From an uncultured Erysipelotrichaceae bacterium (GTDB lineage: Bacteria > Bacillota_I > Bacilli_A > Erysipelotrichales > Erysipelotrichaceae), in NCBI GenBank assembly GCA_900314345.1, contig OMUX01000016.1, forward strand, positions 1-8,027: a stretch of DNA of 8,027 bases. The letters are read 5' to 3'. Under the pieces are notes generated by a model, which was given only the letters and a program-made list of their open reading frames with translations, had not been told where the DNA came from and ran no database searches. Both the position numbers and the translations under genes were made by a program. Below are positions 1 through 6,223 of the stretch, one piece after another. The stretch's first letter is position 1. Each line of letters opens with the position of its first letter.

Positions 1-225
1 ACGGCAGCTGCCAACACCTTGATCCATACATTGCTTGTCATGGGTCTGATCTGGGTCTTCTTCGGTACAGAATATGCCAGTGCTGCAGGCATCAGCGTCG
101 GTGCAGTCATCGTCGCCGTCCTTGCCAGCAACGGCATACTGGAAATAATCCTGGCAGCCGTGGCAATCCCTGCATTGGTACGTGCTTTGAAGCCATCGAT
201 GGAAAGGATGGAATTATATGTCTGA
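1..225 (+). CDS. C-terminal part of a membrane protein, likely an ECF transporter S component (pantothenate type?)
   Basis: The frame is open from the first base, so this is the last 74 residues of a longer protein; the TTG at 19 is just a codon inside it. The fragment is very hydrophobic: two membrane segments (about residues 8-22 and 31-58, the second region rich in A, V, I and G), then a short basic/polar tail (RALKPSMERMELYV). ECF-transporter S components typically end in a hydrophobic helix followed by a short basic tail. In several Firmicutes an S component for pantothenate sits beside coaB/coaC, which is the reason for suspecting that substrate here. The stop overlaps the coaBC start by 8 bp, so the two are cotranscribed and probably translationally coupled. 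Membrane location is seen in the sequence; the S-component family is likely; the pantothenate substrate is inferred from position only. Another small membrane protein cannot be excluded. Confidence 0.6.
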   Translation, partial: TAAANTLIHTLLVMGLIWVFFGTEYASAAGISVGAVIVAVLASNGILEIILAAVAIPALVRALKPSMERMELYV

Positions 226-1414
226 TGCCCCATGTGTGCTGATCGGTGTTACCGGCGGAATCGCCGTATACAAGATCTGCACACTCGTCTCTTCCCTGAA
301 AAAGCAAGGATATGAAGTGCATGTCCTGATGAGTGATCATGCAAAGGAGTTCGTCTCCCCGCTGACGTTTCAGACGTTAAGCGGACAGCGCGTGATCACC
401 GACATGTTTTCAACGGACTATGAACCGGATGTGCATCATATCTCCCTTGCCAAGAAGGCAGATGTCTTTGTGCTTGCCCCGGCAACGGCAAATGTGATTG
501 CCAAGGTTTCAAACGGCATCGCCGATGACATGCTGACAACGACATTCCTGGCATGCACCGCGCCTAAACTGATTGTGCCGGCCATGAACACACATATGCT
601 GGAGAATCCTGTGACCCAGGACAATCTTGCAAAGTGCAGGAAATACGGCATGCATGTGCTGCAGTCCGGCTGCGGGTATCTGGCCTGCGGGGATACGGGA
701 AGCGGCAGGCTTCCGGAACCGGATGAAATTGAGGATGCCATCAAGGAACTTCTGCATACAGATAAGTTCCTCAAAGGAAAGAAAGTGCTGATCACAGCCG
801 GCCCCACACAGGAGGCCATTGATCCGGTGCGCTATATCACAAACCACTCCAGCGGAAAGATGGGCTATGCCCTTGCAAGGGTTGCCCGCAATGCCGGAGC
901 GGATGTCACACTGGTAGCCGGTGTGAACAGTCTTCCGGATGTACCGCGTGTGGAAATGGTCAAGGTCGTTTCCGCTGCTGATATGGCAGAGGCTGTGCTT
1001 TCCAGGCAGAAGGATATGGATGTCATGATCCTGGCGGCTGCCGTGGCGGATTACCGGCCTGTGCATGAGGCATCCGAGAAGATCCACAAGCAGGATGGCG
1101 CCGCTTCCATTGCACTGGAGCGGACACAGGATATCCTTGCCACCCTTGGTGAAAACAAGAAGGAAGGGCAGGTCCTGATCGGCTTTTCCATGGAGACGGA
1201 GAACCTGATAGAAAACTCCCGCAGGAAGCTTGCAAGGAAGAACTGCGATTTCATTGTGGCAAACAACCTGAAGGTGAAAGGCGCCGGCTTCAATACACCG
1301 ACGAATGTGGTTACCATCCTTTCAAAGGATGATTCTCTGGAACCGGGACTTCTTTCCAAGGATGAAACTGCAGAGACAATCCTGAACTGGTGCCTCAAGG
1401 AGAAAAGAGCATGA
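218..1414 (+). CDS. coaBC: Bifunctional phosphopantothenoylcysteine decarboxylase / phosphopantothenate-cysteine ligase
   Basis: This cytoplasmic enzyme performs two successive steps of coenzyme A synthesis: it joins 4'-phosphopantothenate to cysteine (CoaB, CTP-dependent in bacteria), then decarboxylates the product to 4'-phosphopantetheine (CoaC, FMN-dependent). At 398 residues it has full family length. The N-terminal flavoprotein domain (about 1-180) shows VTGGIAVYK (11-19), the active-site His in HHISLAKKAD (His74), PAMN (121-124, with the substrate-binding Asn) and the conserved Cys in LACGD (Cys157). The C-terminal synthetase domain (about 187-398) shows ITAGPTQEAIDPVRYITNHSSGKMG (starting 192), AAAVADYRP (273-281), a KIHK motif (288-291) corresponding to the lysine-bearing E. 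coli KIKK, and GFNTPTN (357-363). No key residue appears missing. The ATG at 218 has an AAAGGA at 203-208, nine bases upstream, and overlaps the preceding stop; the gene shares ATGA with coaX. Confidence 0.97.
   Translation: MSDAPCVLIGVTGGIAVYKICTLVSSLKKQGYEVHVLMSDHAKEFVSPLTFQTLSGQRVITDMFSTDYEPDVHHISLAKKADVFVLAPATANVIAKVSNGIADDMLTTTFLACTAPKLIVPAMNTHMLENPVTQDNLAKCRKYGMHVLQSGCGYLACGDTGSGRLPEPDEIEDAIKELLHTDKFLKGKKVLITAGPTQEAIDPVRYITNHSSGKMGYALARVARNAGADVTLVAGVNSLPDVPRVEMVKVVSAADMAEAVLSRQKDMDVMILAAAVADYRPVHEASEKIHKQDGAASIALERTQDILATLGENKKEGQVLIGFSMETENLIENSRRKLARKNCDFIVANNLKVKGAGFNTPTNVVTILSKDDSLEPGLLSKDETAETILNWCLKEKRA
1397..1402 (+). promoter_or_regulatory. Ribosome-binding site fixing the coaX start at 1411
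   Basis: AAGGAG lies inside the end of coaBC, eight bases before the ATG at 1411. The frame is open for seven more codons upstream, but the only alternative initiator there (TTG at 1390) has no comparable site, and the protein family begins directly with the D-V-G-N-T-N motif near residue 8. This supports 1411 as the true start. Confidence 0.8.
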
Positions 1415-2190
1415 GTATTCTTCTGACGATTGATGTAGGAAACACAAACATCACACTGAACCTGATGGAGGGACTGGAAGTGCATGGCACATTCCGTCTG
1501 ACCACCCAGACCCCGCGCACCAGCGATGAATACGGCATTGCCATGGCGGACATGCTGGAGAGGAACGGTGTGCATACCGATGAGATTGAAGGGGTCGTGA
1601 TCTCCAGCGTTGTGCCGAAGATCATGTACTCCCTGACTTCTGCGGTGCGGAAGTACATCGGCAGGGAGCCGATGATCGTTGGCCCGGGCATCCGCACGGG
1701 CATTTCCCTGCACAATGACAATCCAAGGGAGACCGGCGCCGACCGCATCGTGGATGTGGCAGCGGCCTTCCATCTCTATCATCGTTCCTGCATCGTTGTG
1801 GACTTCGGCACGGCAACGACATTTGACTATGTTTCAAAGAAAGGTGTGTTTCAGTACACCGTCATTGCCCCGGGTCTAGGCATCAGCGCCACGGCTCTGA
1901 CCTCAAGGACAGCCAAACTTCCGGAAATCGAGATCAAAAAGCCTGCTTCGGTTCTTGGAAAGAACACCGTATCTGGTATGCAGGCAGGGGTTGTGTACGG
2001 GTATATCGGTCTTGTGGAGTACATCATCCGCCAGATGAAGAAGGAACTGCATGACTCAGATGCCGTTGTCATCGCAACCGGCGGTCTTGGCCGTGTCATT
2101 TCCAGTGAGACAAAGTACATTGACCACTACGATCCTGATATTGCCGGCAAGGGCATGGCAATCATCTTCGAGAAGAACAAGGAGAAGTGA
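1411..2190 (+). CDS. coaX: Type III pantothenate kinase
   Basis: CoaX phosphorylates pantothenate with ATP, the first committed step of CoA synthesis; type III enzymes belong to the ASKHA superfamily, usually need a monovalent cation and are not feedback-inhibited by CoA. The 259-residue length is normal. Visible signatures are the phosphate loop DVGNTN (8-13), GPGIRTG (91-97) in the pantothenate region, the GADR motif with the catalytic Asp (109-112), DFGTATTFD (131-139), IAPGLGIS (152-159) and the second ATP-binding glycine motif ATGGLG (222-227). The start shares ATGA with the end of coaBC, so expression is probably coupled to the enzyme that uses its product. No other pantothenate kinase gene is visible in the window. 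The next gene begins three bases after the stop. Confidence 0.97.
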   Translation: MSILLTIDVGNTNITLNLMEGLEVHGTFRLTTQTPRTSDEYGIAMADMLERNGVHTDEIEGVVISSVVPKIMYSLTSAVRKYIGREPMIVGPGIRTGISLHNDNPRETGADRIVDVAAAFHLYHRSCIVVDFGTATTFDYVSKKGVFQYTVIAPGLGISATALTSRTAKLPEIEIKKPASVLGKNTVSGMQAGVVYGYIGLVEYIIRQMKKELHDSDAVVIATGGLGRVISSETKYIDHYDPDIAGKGMAIIFEKNKEK

Positions 2191-2193
2191 CAT

Positions 2194-3495
2194 ATGGCAT
2201 ACCGCAGGATCCCGCTGAAGCCGGAAAGCATCTATCAGGTGTTTGTCCGCAATTACAGTGAAGAAGGCACATTCAATGCCTTGAAGAATGATCTGAACCG
2301 CATTCAGGCCATGGGTTTTGACTGGCTTTACCTGCTTCCGTTCCACCCTGCAGGTGTGGAAGGAAGAAAGGGGAAGGATGGCAGTCCCTACAGCATCAGG
2401 GACTACCGTGCTGTGGACAGCGCCTGCGGAACGATGCGTGATTTCCAGGATCTTGTGGATGCGGCGCATGTGCGCGGCATGAAGGTCATGATGGACATTG
2501 TCATCCACCATACGGCAAGGGACTGTGTCTGGGTGAAGGAACACCCGGAATACTATCACTGGAAGGACGGTGCCATTGTCAATGCCGTGCCTGACTGGAG
2601 CGATGTTGCCGACCTGAACTTTGAAAGTGCTTCTCTGCGCCAGGAACTGATCCGCATGCTTTCCTTCTGGGCGAGGAAAGGTGTGGACGGCTTCCGGTGT
2701 GATGTTGCTTCGCTTGTGCCGCTGGATTTCTGGCTGGATGCCAGGAAGGCGCTGCAGAAGATCAATCCGCAGATTGTGATGCTTGCCGAATCCGTGGAAC
2801 CGGAGTTTGTGACATGGATGCGGGCAGAAGGCCACAATGCCTTGTCTGACGGTGAAATTGCACAGGCCTTTGATTATCTTTATCCTTACAGCATCCGCAG
2901 GGAATTCTACGGGGCCCTGGAAGAAGGAAAACTTGCGGACTACGAACATGCCATGAACCATCTTCTGGCTTCACTTCCCATGGATACCAGGGAAATCATG
3001 TTCCTGGAAAACCATGACCGCCAGCGTTTCTCTTCCGTTGTGAAAAACCGCACTGCCAGAAGAAACTGGCTTGCTTACAGCTTTCTGATGCTGGGAACAG
3101 GCTTTGTCTATGCCGGTCAGGAAGCACACGAAACACACCAGCCGTCCCTGTTTGACAAGGATCCTGTATCCTGGAAGCACAGAGATGCAGAAGAGGAGGC
3201 TTATATTGCAGGACTCAATGCCCTGCGCAGGGAAACACAGGAATCTCTCAGAACTGCAGCGCTGCTGGAAAATGACAAGGTCCTTGAAGTCAAGGAATCC
3301 GGCGAAAATGATTATTACGGCTGCTTCAATGTGCTGAATCACAGAGGATCCCTGCCGGTGCATCTTCGGGACGGAAGCTATGAAAACCTTCTGAATCATA
3401 AGACAGTCACAGTGAAGGATGGAAAGATGGACGCGGCACAGTGTCCGTTCTTTGCCCGCATCCGGCAGGAGGATCTCGTTCATGAGGATCGTTGA
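2194..3495 (+). CDS. Cytoplasmic GH13 alpha-amylase-family glycoside hydrolase
   Basis: This 433-residue retaining alpha-glucan-active enzyme has a (beta/alpha)8 barrel from residue 12 (IYQVFVRNYS). The GH13 regions are visible in order: region I DIVIHH (101-106), region II GFRCDVAS with the Arg168 and nucleophile Asp170, region III LAES with the acid/base Glu199, and region IV LENHD with transition-state stabiliser Asp275. The SPYSIRDYRAVD stretch (64-75) is typical of small bacterial GH13 proteins acting on oligosaccharides. A compact C-terminal region (about 345-433) follows the barrel. There is no signal peptide or membrane segment, so it should act on imported or stored malto-oligosaccharides. 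In region I the usual Asn before the conserved His is His105. The ATG at 2194 has AAGGAG at 2179-2184, nine bases upstream. It overlaps the next gene by 14 bp. The exact substrate and reaction (hydrolysis or transglycosylation) cannot be read from the sequence. Confidence 0.9.
   Translation: MAYRRIPLKPESIYQVFVRNYSEEGTFNALKNDLNRIQAMGFDWLYLLPFHPAGVEGRKGKDGSPYSIRDYRAVDSACGTMRDFQDLVDAAHVRGMKVMMDIVIHHTARDCVWVKEHPEYYHWKDGAIVNAVPDWSDVADLNFESASLRQELIRMLSFWARKGVDGFRCDVASLVPLDFWLDARKALQKINPQIVMLAESVEPEFVTWMRAEGHNALSDGEIAQAFDYLYPYSIRREFYGALEEGKLADYEHAMNHLLASLPMDTREIMFLENHDRQRFSSVVKNRTARRNWLAYSFLMLGTGFVYAGQEAHETHQPSLFDKDPVSWKHRDAEEEAYIAGLNALRRETQESLRTAALLENDKVLEVKESGENDYYGCFNVLNHRGSLPVHLRDGSYENLLNHKTVTVKDGKMDAAQCPFFARIRQEDLVHEDR
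3467..3472 (+). promoter_or_regulatory. Ribosome-binding site fixing the dipeptidase start at 3482
   Basis: A perfect AGGAGG lies nine bases before the ATG at 3482, inside the end of the GH13 gene. The same frame is open back to an ATG at 3419, but the 21 extra residues would be unlike the family, which begins almost directly with the metal-binding D-x-H-x-D motif. This supports 3482 and a 14-bp overlap with the GH13 gene. Confidence 0.85.
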
Positions 3496-4393
3496 TCTGC
3501 ATGCCGATCTTGGCTGGAGTGTCATGCACAATGACAATGCCCTTGAAGGCATTCATATTCCTGCCTTGAAGAAGGGAGATGTCCTTGACTCCGCAGCTGC
3601 CTGCTGGTTTTCCGGGAAGGAATCCTGGAAGGAAATGAAGGAAGAGATCTTGTGCACAGGGAAAGCCATTGAACAAAGCGATTCCGTATGGATCAGAAGT
3701 GCAGAGGATCTGTCCGGAACAGAGAAGAAGGTTTCCTTCCTCCTGACGGTGGAAGGCATGTGCGGCATTGATTCCCGTGTCAAGGACAGGGTGGACTGGA
3801 TGTATGAACAGGGTGTGCGCATTGCGTCACTGACATGGAATGATGCCAATGCCCTGGCAAACGGCGTGCAGGGGGATCCTGCATGCGGTCTTTCGAAGAA
3901 GGGTGAGAAGGCTGTTGCCGAGATGAATGCACTGCACATGATCATCGATGTCTCACATGCCAATGAACATACGTTCTGGGATATCCTGAACGCTTCAAAG
4001 AAGCCGGTTATCGCCACCCACAGCAATGCCCGTTCCCTGTGCAGTGTGGAACGCAATCTCACGGACCAGCAGATCATTGCCCTGTGTGAACGCGGCGGCA
4101 TCATCGGCATGAACAGCTGCCGCAGATTCATCTCTTCCGATGAAGCACAGCAGAATGCGGCAGGTCTTGCAAGACATGCCAGGCATATCGCAGACATTGC
4201 CGGAGCTGAACATATTGCCTGCGGCTTTGACTTCATGGATTTCTTCCCGGATGAAGACAATGACAACGACATTCACAGTGCTTCCCAGGCGCAGAATTTC
4301 CTGAAGGCACTGAAGAAGGAACACTTCTCCAAAGAGGAGATCGAAGGCATTGCCTGGAGGAATGCCTTCCGGTTCCTGAAAGAAAACATGTGA
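3482..4393 (+). CDS. M19 (renal dipeptidase-type) zinc dipeptidase
   Basis: This 303-residue amidohydrolase-fold enzyme is expected to cleave dipeptides using a binuclear zinc centre. The metal and substrate residues known from the family can be placed: HAD at 7-9 (His7, Asp9), VEGM with the bridging Glu91, IDVSHAN with His159, ATHSNA with His180, ERN with the carboxylate-binding Arg191, and CGFDFMD with Asp250. LTWNDANALANG (117-128) is a further family hallmark. There is no signal peptide, so it acts in the cytoplasm; bacterial relatives accept varied L,L- and L,D-dipeptides, and substrate cannot be predicted here. It is the last gene of the coaBC-coaX run and ends one base before the A-rich arm region of a hairpin terminator. 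Its link to CoA synthesis is unclear; it may simply share the transcript. Confidence 0.92.
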   Translation: MRIVDLHADLGWSVMHNDNALEGIHIPALKKGDVLDSAAACWFSGKESWKEMKEEILCTGKAIEQSDSVWIRSAEDLSGTEKKVSFLLTVEGMCGIDSRVKDRVDWMYEQGVRIASLTWNDANALANGVQGDPACGLSKKGEKAVAEMNALHMIIDVSHANEHTFWDILNASKKPVIATHSNARSLCSVERNLTDQQIIALCERGGIIGMNSCRRFISSDEAQQNAAGLARHARHIADIAGAEHIACGFDFMDFFPDEDNDNDIHSASQAQNFLKALKKEHFSKEEIEGIAWRNAFRFLKENM

Positions 4394-4397
4394 AATG

Positions 4398-4436
4398 AAA
4401 AAGAAGTCTGATCCGCTGAGGGACCAGACTTCTTTC
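4398..4436 (+). terminator. Bidirectional intrinsic terminator between convergent genes
   Basis: The arms AAAGAAGTCTG (4400-4410) and CAGACTTCTTT (4425-4435) pair over 11 bp. After one A-C mismatch, three more pairs (TCC with GGA) extend the stem to a short loop around 4415-4420. The stem has an A-run on its left side and a T-run on its right, so it can end transcription in both directions: the upstream operon on + and the nucleotidyltransferase gene, whose stop is at 4447-4449, on -. The T-run is part of the stem rather than a long separate tail, so efficiency is uncertain. Confidence 0.8.
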
Positions 4437-4446
4437 ATAAACATCA

Positions 4447-5361
4447 TCACTTCCAGAGAACGTCCGGATAGATGCCTGCTGCCTTGAGCTCTGCGATCTT
4501 GGCAACGACACCCGGCTTGTCTTCCTTGTAGGTGACGCCGAACCACTTGTCCTTGCTGGCAAGCATCTTCACCTTGACCTTGCCCTCTGCGACAAGATCA
4601 CCCATGGCTGTCGGAATGACATGCTCGCACTTCATCGGGTTCTCTTCCAGATGGTCCTTGAGGAACTGTGTGAAGATCGGCTCGCATTCATCGAAGATCT
4701 TCGGTGTGAAGCCCCAGAAGTTCATGGATACCAATGCATCATCGGAAAGCGGCTTCCATTCACCGTCTTCCTCATAGACTGCATGACCGTCCTTGAGGGC
4801 GATCTTCTGGATCTCACGGATCTTGGAGAGGCATCCGTCCTTCTCCTCGCACAGACCGCGGGTAACGGTTCCGTTCTCGGTCAGCGTGTTGAGACACTTG
4901 AAGCCGACCATTGCATAGTTGTCATCGGAGACCTCTGTTGTCAGATAGTCATAGATGACCTTGTATGCATCTGCGCCATAGAAGTCATCTGCGTTGATGA
5001 TGGCAAACGGCTCATTGACAACACCCTTGCACGCAAGCAGCGCATGGGTTGTTCCCCATGGCTTGACGCGTCCTTCCGGTACGCTGAATCCCTCCGGGAT
5101 GTTGTTCATGTCCTGGTAGGCAAAATCCACTTCCATTCCGCCGTTTGCGACACGGTCGGTCAGAGCCTTGCGGAAGAGCTCTTCATGTTCCTTCTTGATG
5201 ATGAGGACGACCTTGCGGAAGCCTGCGCGGTAGGCATCATAGATGGAAAACTCGATGATCGGTTCTCCATGGCTGCCGACGCCGTCAATCTGCTTCATTC
5301 CGCCATAGCGGCTGCCCATTCCGGCCGCAAGGATAACGAGTGCTGGTGCTTTGCTTGACAT
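4447..5361 (-). CDS. Sugar-phosphate nucleotidyltransferase-like protein (NTP_transferase fold), substrate unknown
   Basis: This 304-residue protein has a Rossmann-like nucleotidyltransferase fold of the kind that makes NDP-sugars or CDP-alcohols from NTP. The nucleotide-binding signature LAAGMGSRYGGMKQ (11-24) is at the N terminus, followed by PWGTTHALLA (101-110), the metal-binding NADDF (123-127), the NFWGF stretch (214-218) and a late DKWFGVTYKED (271-281). The signature differs from the canonical GalU (L-P-A-A-G-x-G-T-R) and RmlA forms, so I give no gene symbol; it resembles a group of proteins usually annotated only as nucleotidyltransferase. The start ATG (5359-5361) has an AAGGAG at 5376-5381 on the minus strand, a rather long 14 bases away. 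Codon use is unusually restricted: nearly all lysines are AAG and nearly all isoleucines ATC, suggesting high expression. It is transcribed alone, convergent to the operon and divergent from maf. Confidence 0.88.
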   Translation of the reverse strand: MSSKAPALVILAAGMGSRYGGMKQIDGVGSHGEPIIEFSIYDAYRAGFRKVVLIIKKEHEELFRKALTDRVANGGMEVDFAYQDMNNIPEGFSVPEGRVKPWGTTHALLACKGVVNEPFAIINADDFYGADAYKVIYDYLTTEVSDDNYAMVGFKCLNTLTENGTVTRGLCEEKDGCLSKIREIQKIALKDGHAVYEEDGEWKPLSDDALVSMNFWGFTPKIFDECEPIFTQFLKDHLEENPMKCEHVIPTAMGDLVAEGKVKVKMLASKDKWFGVTYKEDKPGVVAKIAELKAAGIYPDVLWK

Positions 5362-5396
5362 AACGTTGATTCTCTCTCCTTTTTCTTACAGATTTC

Positions 5397-5402
5397 ATTA
5401 TA
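5397..5402 (-). promoter_or_regulatory. -10 element of the nucleotidyltransferase gene promoter
   Basis: On the minus strand these bases read TATAAT, the perfect sigma-A -10 hexamer. A start about seven bases further would leave a leader near 28 nt before the ATG at 5361, containing the AAGGAG site. No good TTGACA-like element is present at the expected distance; the -35 region would fall over 5420-5425, overlapping the plus-strand -10. Confidence 0.55.
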
Positions 5403-5422
5403 CGCCGGAATCGCTTTCATAA

Positions 5423-5428
5423 TATAAT
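5423..5428 (+). promoter_or_regulatory. -10 element of the maf promoter
   Basis: TATAAT on the plus strand. A start near 5435 gives a leader of about 22 nt to the maf ATG at 5457. The best -35 candidate is weak (TTATAC at 5398-5403, spacing 19) and overlaps the opposing -10 hexamer, so the two divergent promoters probably cannot be occupied at the same time. Confidence 0.55.
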
Positions 5429-5456
5429 CCGTTTGTATCATTTGAGAGGAAAAGCC

Positions 5457-6023
5457 ATGAAGAGAGAAATCATCCTTGCATCACAGTCGCCAAGAAGAAA
5501 AGAGCTGCTGGCAAAGTGCGGCGCTGCTTTTGCCGTGGAGGCTGCGGACATCGATGAATCCTTCAATCATGACAACGATCTGAAACAGGAGATCATGAAC
5601 CTCTCCTGCCGCAAGGCGAAGGCAATCCTGGACAAACATCCCGATGCCCTTGTCATCGGTTCTGATACCATCGTTGTCCTGGACAATGAAGTGCTTGGAA
5701 AACCAAAGGACCATCACGATGCGGAACGCATGCTCAGGGAGCTTTCCGGAAGGACACACCAGGTGATCACAGGACTCTGTCTTCTCAGTGCGGACGCATG
5801 CGTGAAGGATGTTTCTGTTTCCGATGTGACATTTGCCGAACTGTCTGAGCAGGAGATTCATGATTATGTGGCAAGCGGAGAGGCGGATGACAAGGCCGGA
5901 TCCTATGGCATACAAGGGAAGGCTGCCTGCTTCATCACCGGAATCAAGGGCGACTATTACAGCATCATGGGACTGCCGGTGCGCAAGGTTTATGAAGCGC
6001 TGAAGAGGCTGGGCGGGCTTTGA
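5457..6023 (+). CDS. maf: Maf family nucleoside triphosphate pyrophosphatase (probable dTTP/UTP type)
   Basis: Maf proteins hydrolyse non-canonical or selected NTPs to the monophosphate and pyrophosphate in the cytoplasm and are linked to septum inhibition and nucleotide-pool cleaning. The 188-residue product is standard length and carries every family motif: LASQSPRR (7-14), GSDTIVVLD (68-76), GKP (81-83), GRTHQVITGL (98-107), DKAGSYGIQG (145-154) and GDYYSIMGLPV (165-175). The catalytic Asp should be Asp70. The YGIQG form with Gln153 and the SPRR arginine resemble the dTTP/UTP-acting subgroup rather than the m7GTP group; that subgroup call is an inference. The ATG at 5457 follows GAGAGGA (5444-5450); eight additional upstream codons are in frame but begin with TTG and lack a site. 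It stands alone rather than beside mreB or radC, and no hairpin lies between it and the tRNA promoter. Confidence 0.95.
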   Translation: MKREIILASQSPRRKELLAKCGAAFAVEAADIDESFNHDNDLKQEIMNLSCRKAKAILDKHPDALVIGSDTIVVLDNEVLGKPKDHHDAERMLRELSGRTHQVITGLCLLSADACVKDVSVSDVTFAELSEQEIHDYVASGEADDKAGSYGIQGKAACFITGIKGDYYSIMGLPVRKVYEALKRLGGL

Positions 6024-6041
6024 GCATTTTGCAACTGCGTA

Positions 6042-6069
6042 TTGAAATTCCCTCATTCTTTGGTATCAT
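6042..6069 (+). promoter_or_regulatory. Promoter of the tRNA-Thr gene (extended -10)
   Basis: TTGAAA (6042-6047) and TATCAT (6064-6069) are 16 bp apart. TGG immediately before the -10 gives the TGn extended -10 feature. A start near 6076 would place the tRNA 5' end at 6079, only a few bases downstream, which is the usual arrangement for stable RNA genes. Confidence 0.65.
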
Positions 6070-6078
6070 ATTAAACGC

Positions 6079-6152
6079 GCCGACTTAGTATAGCGGCAAT
6101 ACAGATCCATGGTAAGGATCAGCGGGCAGTTCAACCCTGCCAGTCGGCACCA
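6079..6152 (+). tRNA. tRNA-Thr, anticodon GGT
   Basis: A complete cloverleaf of 74 nt with encoded CCA. The acceptor stem GCCGACT (6079-6085) pairs with AGTCGGC (6142-6148), followed by discriminator A and CCA. The D stem is GTAT/ATAC with a compact seven-base loop AGCGGCA (6092-6098). The anticodon stem is GATCC/GGATC with loop ATGGTAA (6109-6115) and anticodon GGT at 6111-6113, reading ACC and ACU. The variable loop is four bases, AGCG (6121-6124), and the T arm is GGCAG-TTCAACC-CTGCC. G1-C72, C2-G71, G35 and U36 fit threonine identity known from E. coli. Odd feature: base 48 is G (6124) opposite G15 (6093). The gene has its own promoter and terminator. Confidence 0.95.
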
Positions 6153-6156
6153 CATC

Positions 6157-6178
6157 AGCTGCAGAGATGCAGCTTTTT
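6157..6178 (+). terminator. Intrinsic terminator of the tRNA-Thr unit
   Basis: A perfect 7-bp stem AGCTGCA/TGCAGCT closes on a GAGA tetraloop (GNRA type, 6164-6167) and is followed directly by a T-run (with the last stem T, five Ts at 6174-6178). It starts five bases after the encoded CCA, so it ends the tRNA transcript and separates it from the membrane-protein gene downstream. Confidence 0.88.
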
Positions 6179-6223
6179 ATTTGCCTTGTGCTTTTTCATG
6201 AAGTTAGTTAATGTTTCTCTTAT

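Noticed and set aside
2056..2961. A 301-codon minus-strand open frame opposite coaX and the GH13 gene
   Set aside because: It overlaps two confidently identified genes, has no recognisable motifs or ribosome-binding site, and is an expected result of the codon pattern of the opposite strand.
4621..5358. A 245-codon plus-strand open frame antisense to the nucleotidyltransferase
   Set aside because: The real gene has all its family motifs on the minus strand. The antisense frame arises from strong codon bias there, and its composition is not protein-like.
5481..6056. A minus-strand open frame opposite maf
   Set aside because: It shadows a complete Maf protein and shows no family features.
6024..6078. 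Possible terminator or riboswitch between maf and the tRNA
   Set aside because: There is no stable hairpin with a T-run; the stretch is accounted for by the tRNA promoter.
6142..6152. tRNA-Thr 3' end as an integration site for a mobile element
   Set aside because: No second copy of the tRNA 3' end is seen in the window, and the downstream genes are not integrase or phage-like.
6179..6223. Promoter for the GT-C gene in the 45-bp gap after the tRNA terminator
   Set aside because: TTGCCT at 6181 and TAGTTA at 6205 are poor matches. A promoter must exist here or transcription must read through the terminator, but no element is clear enough to annotate.
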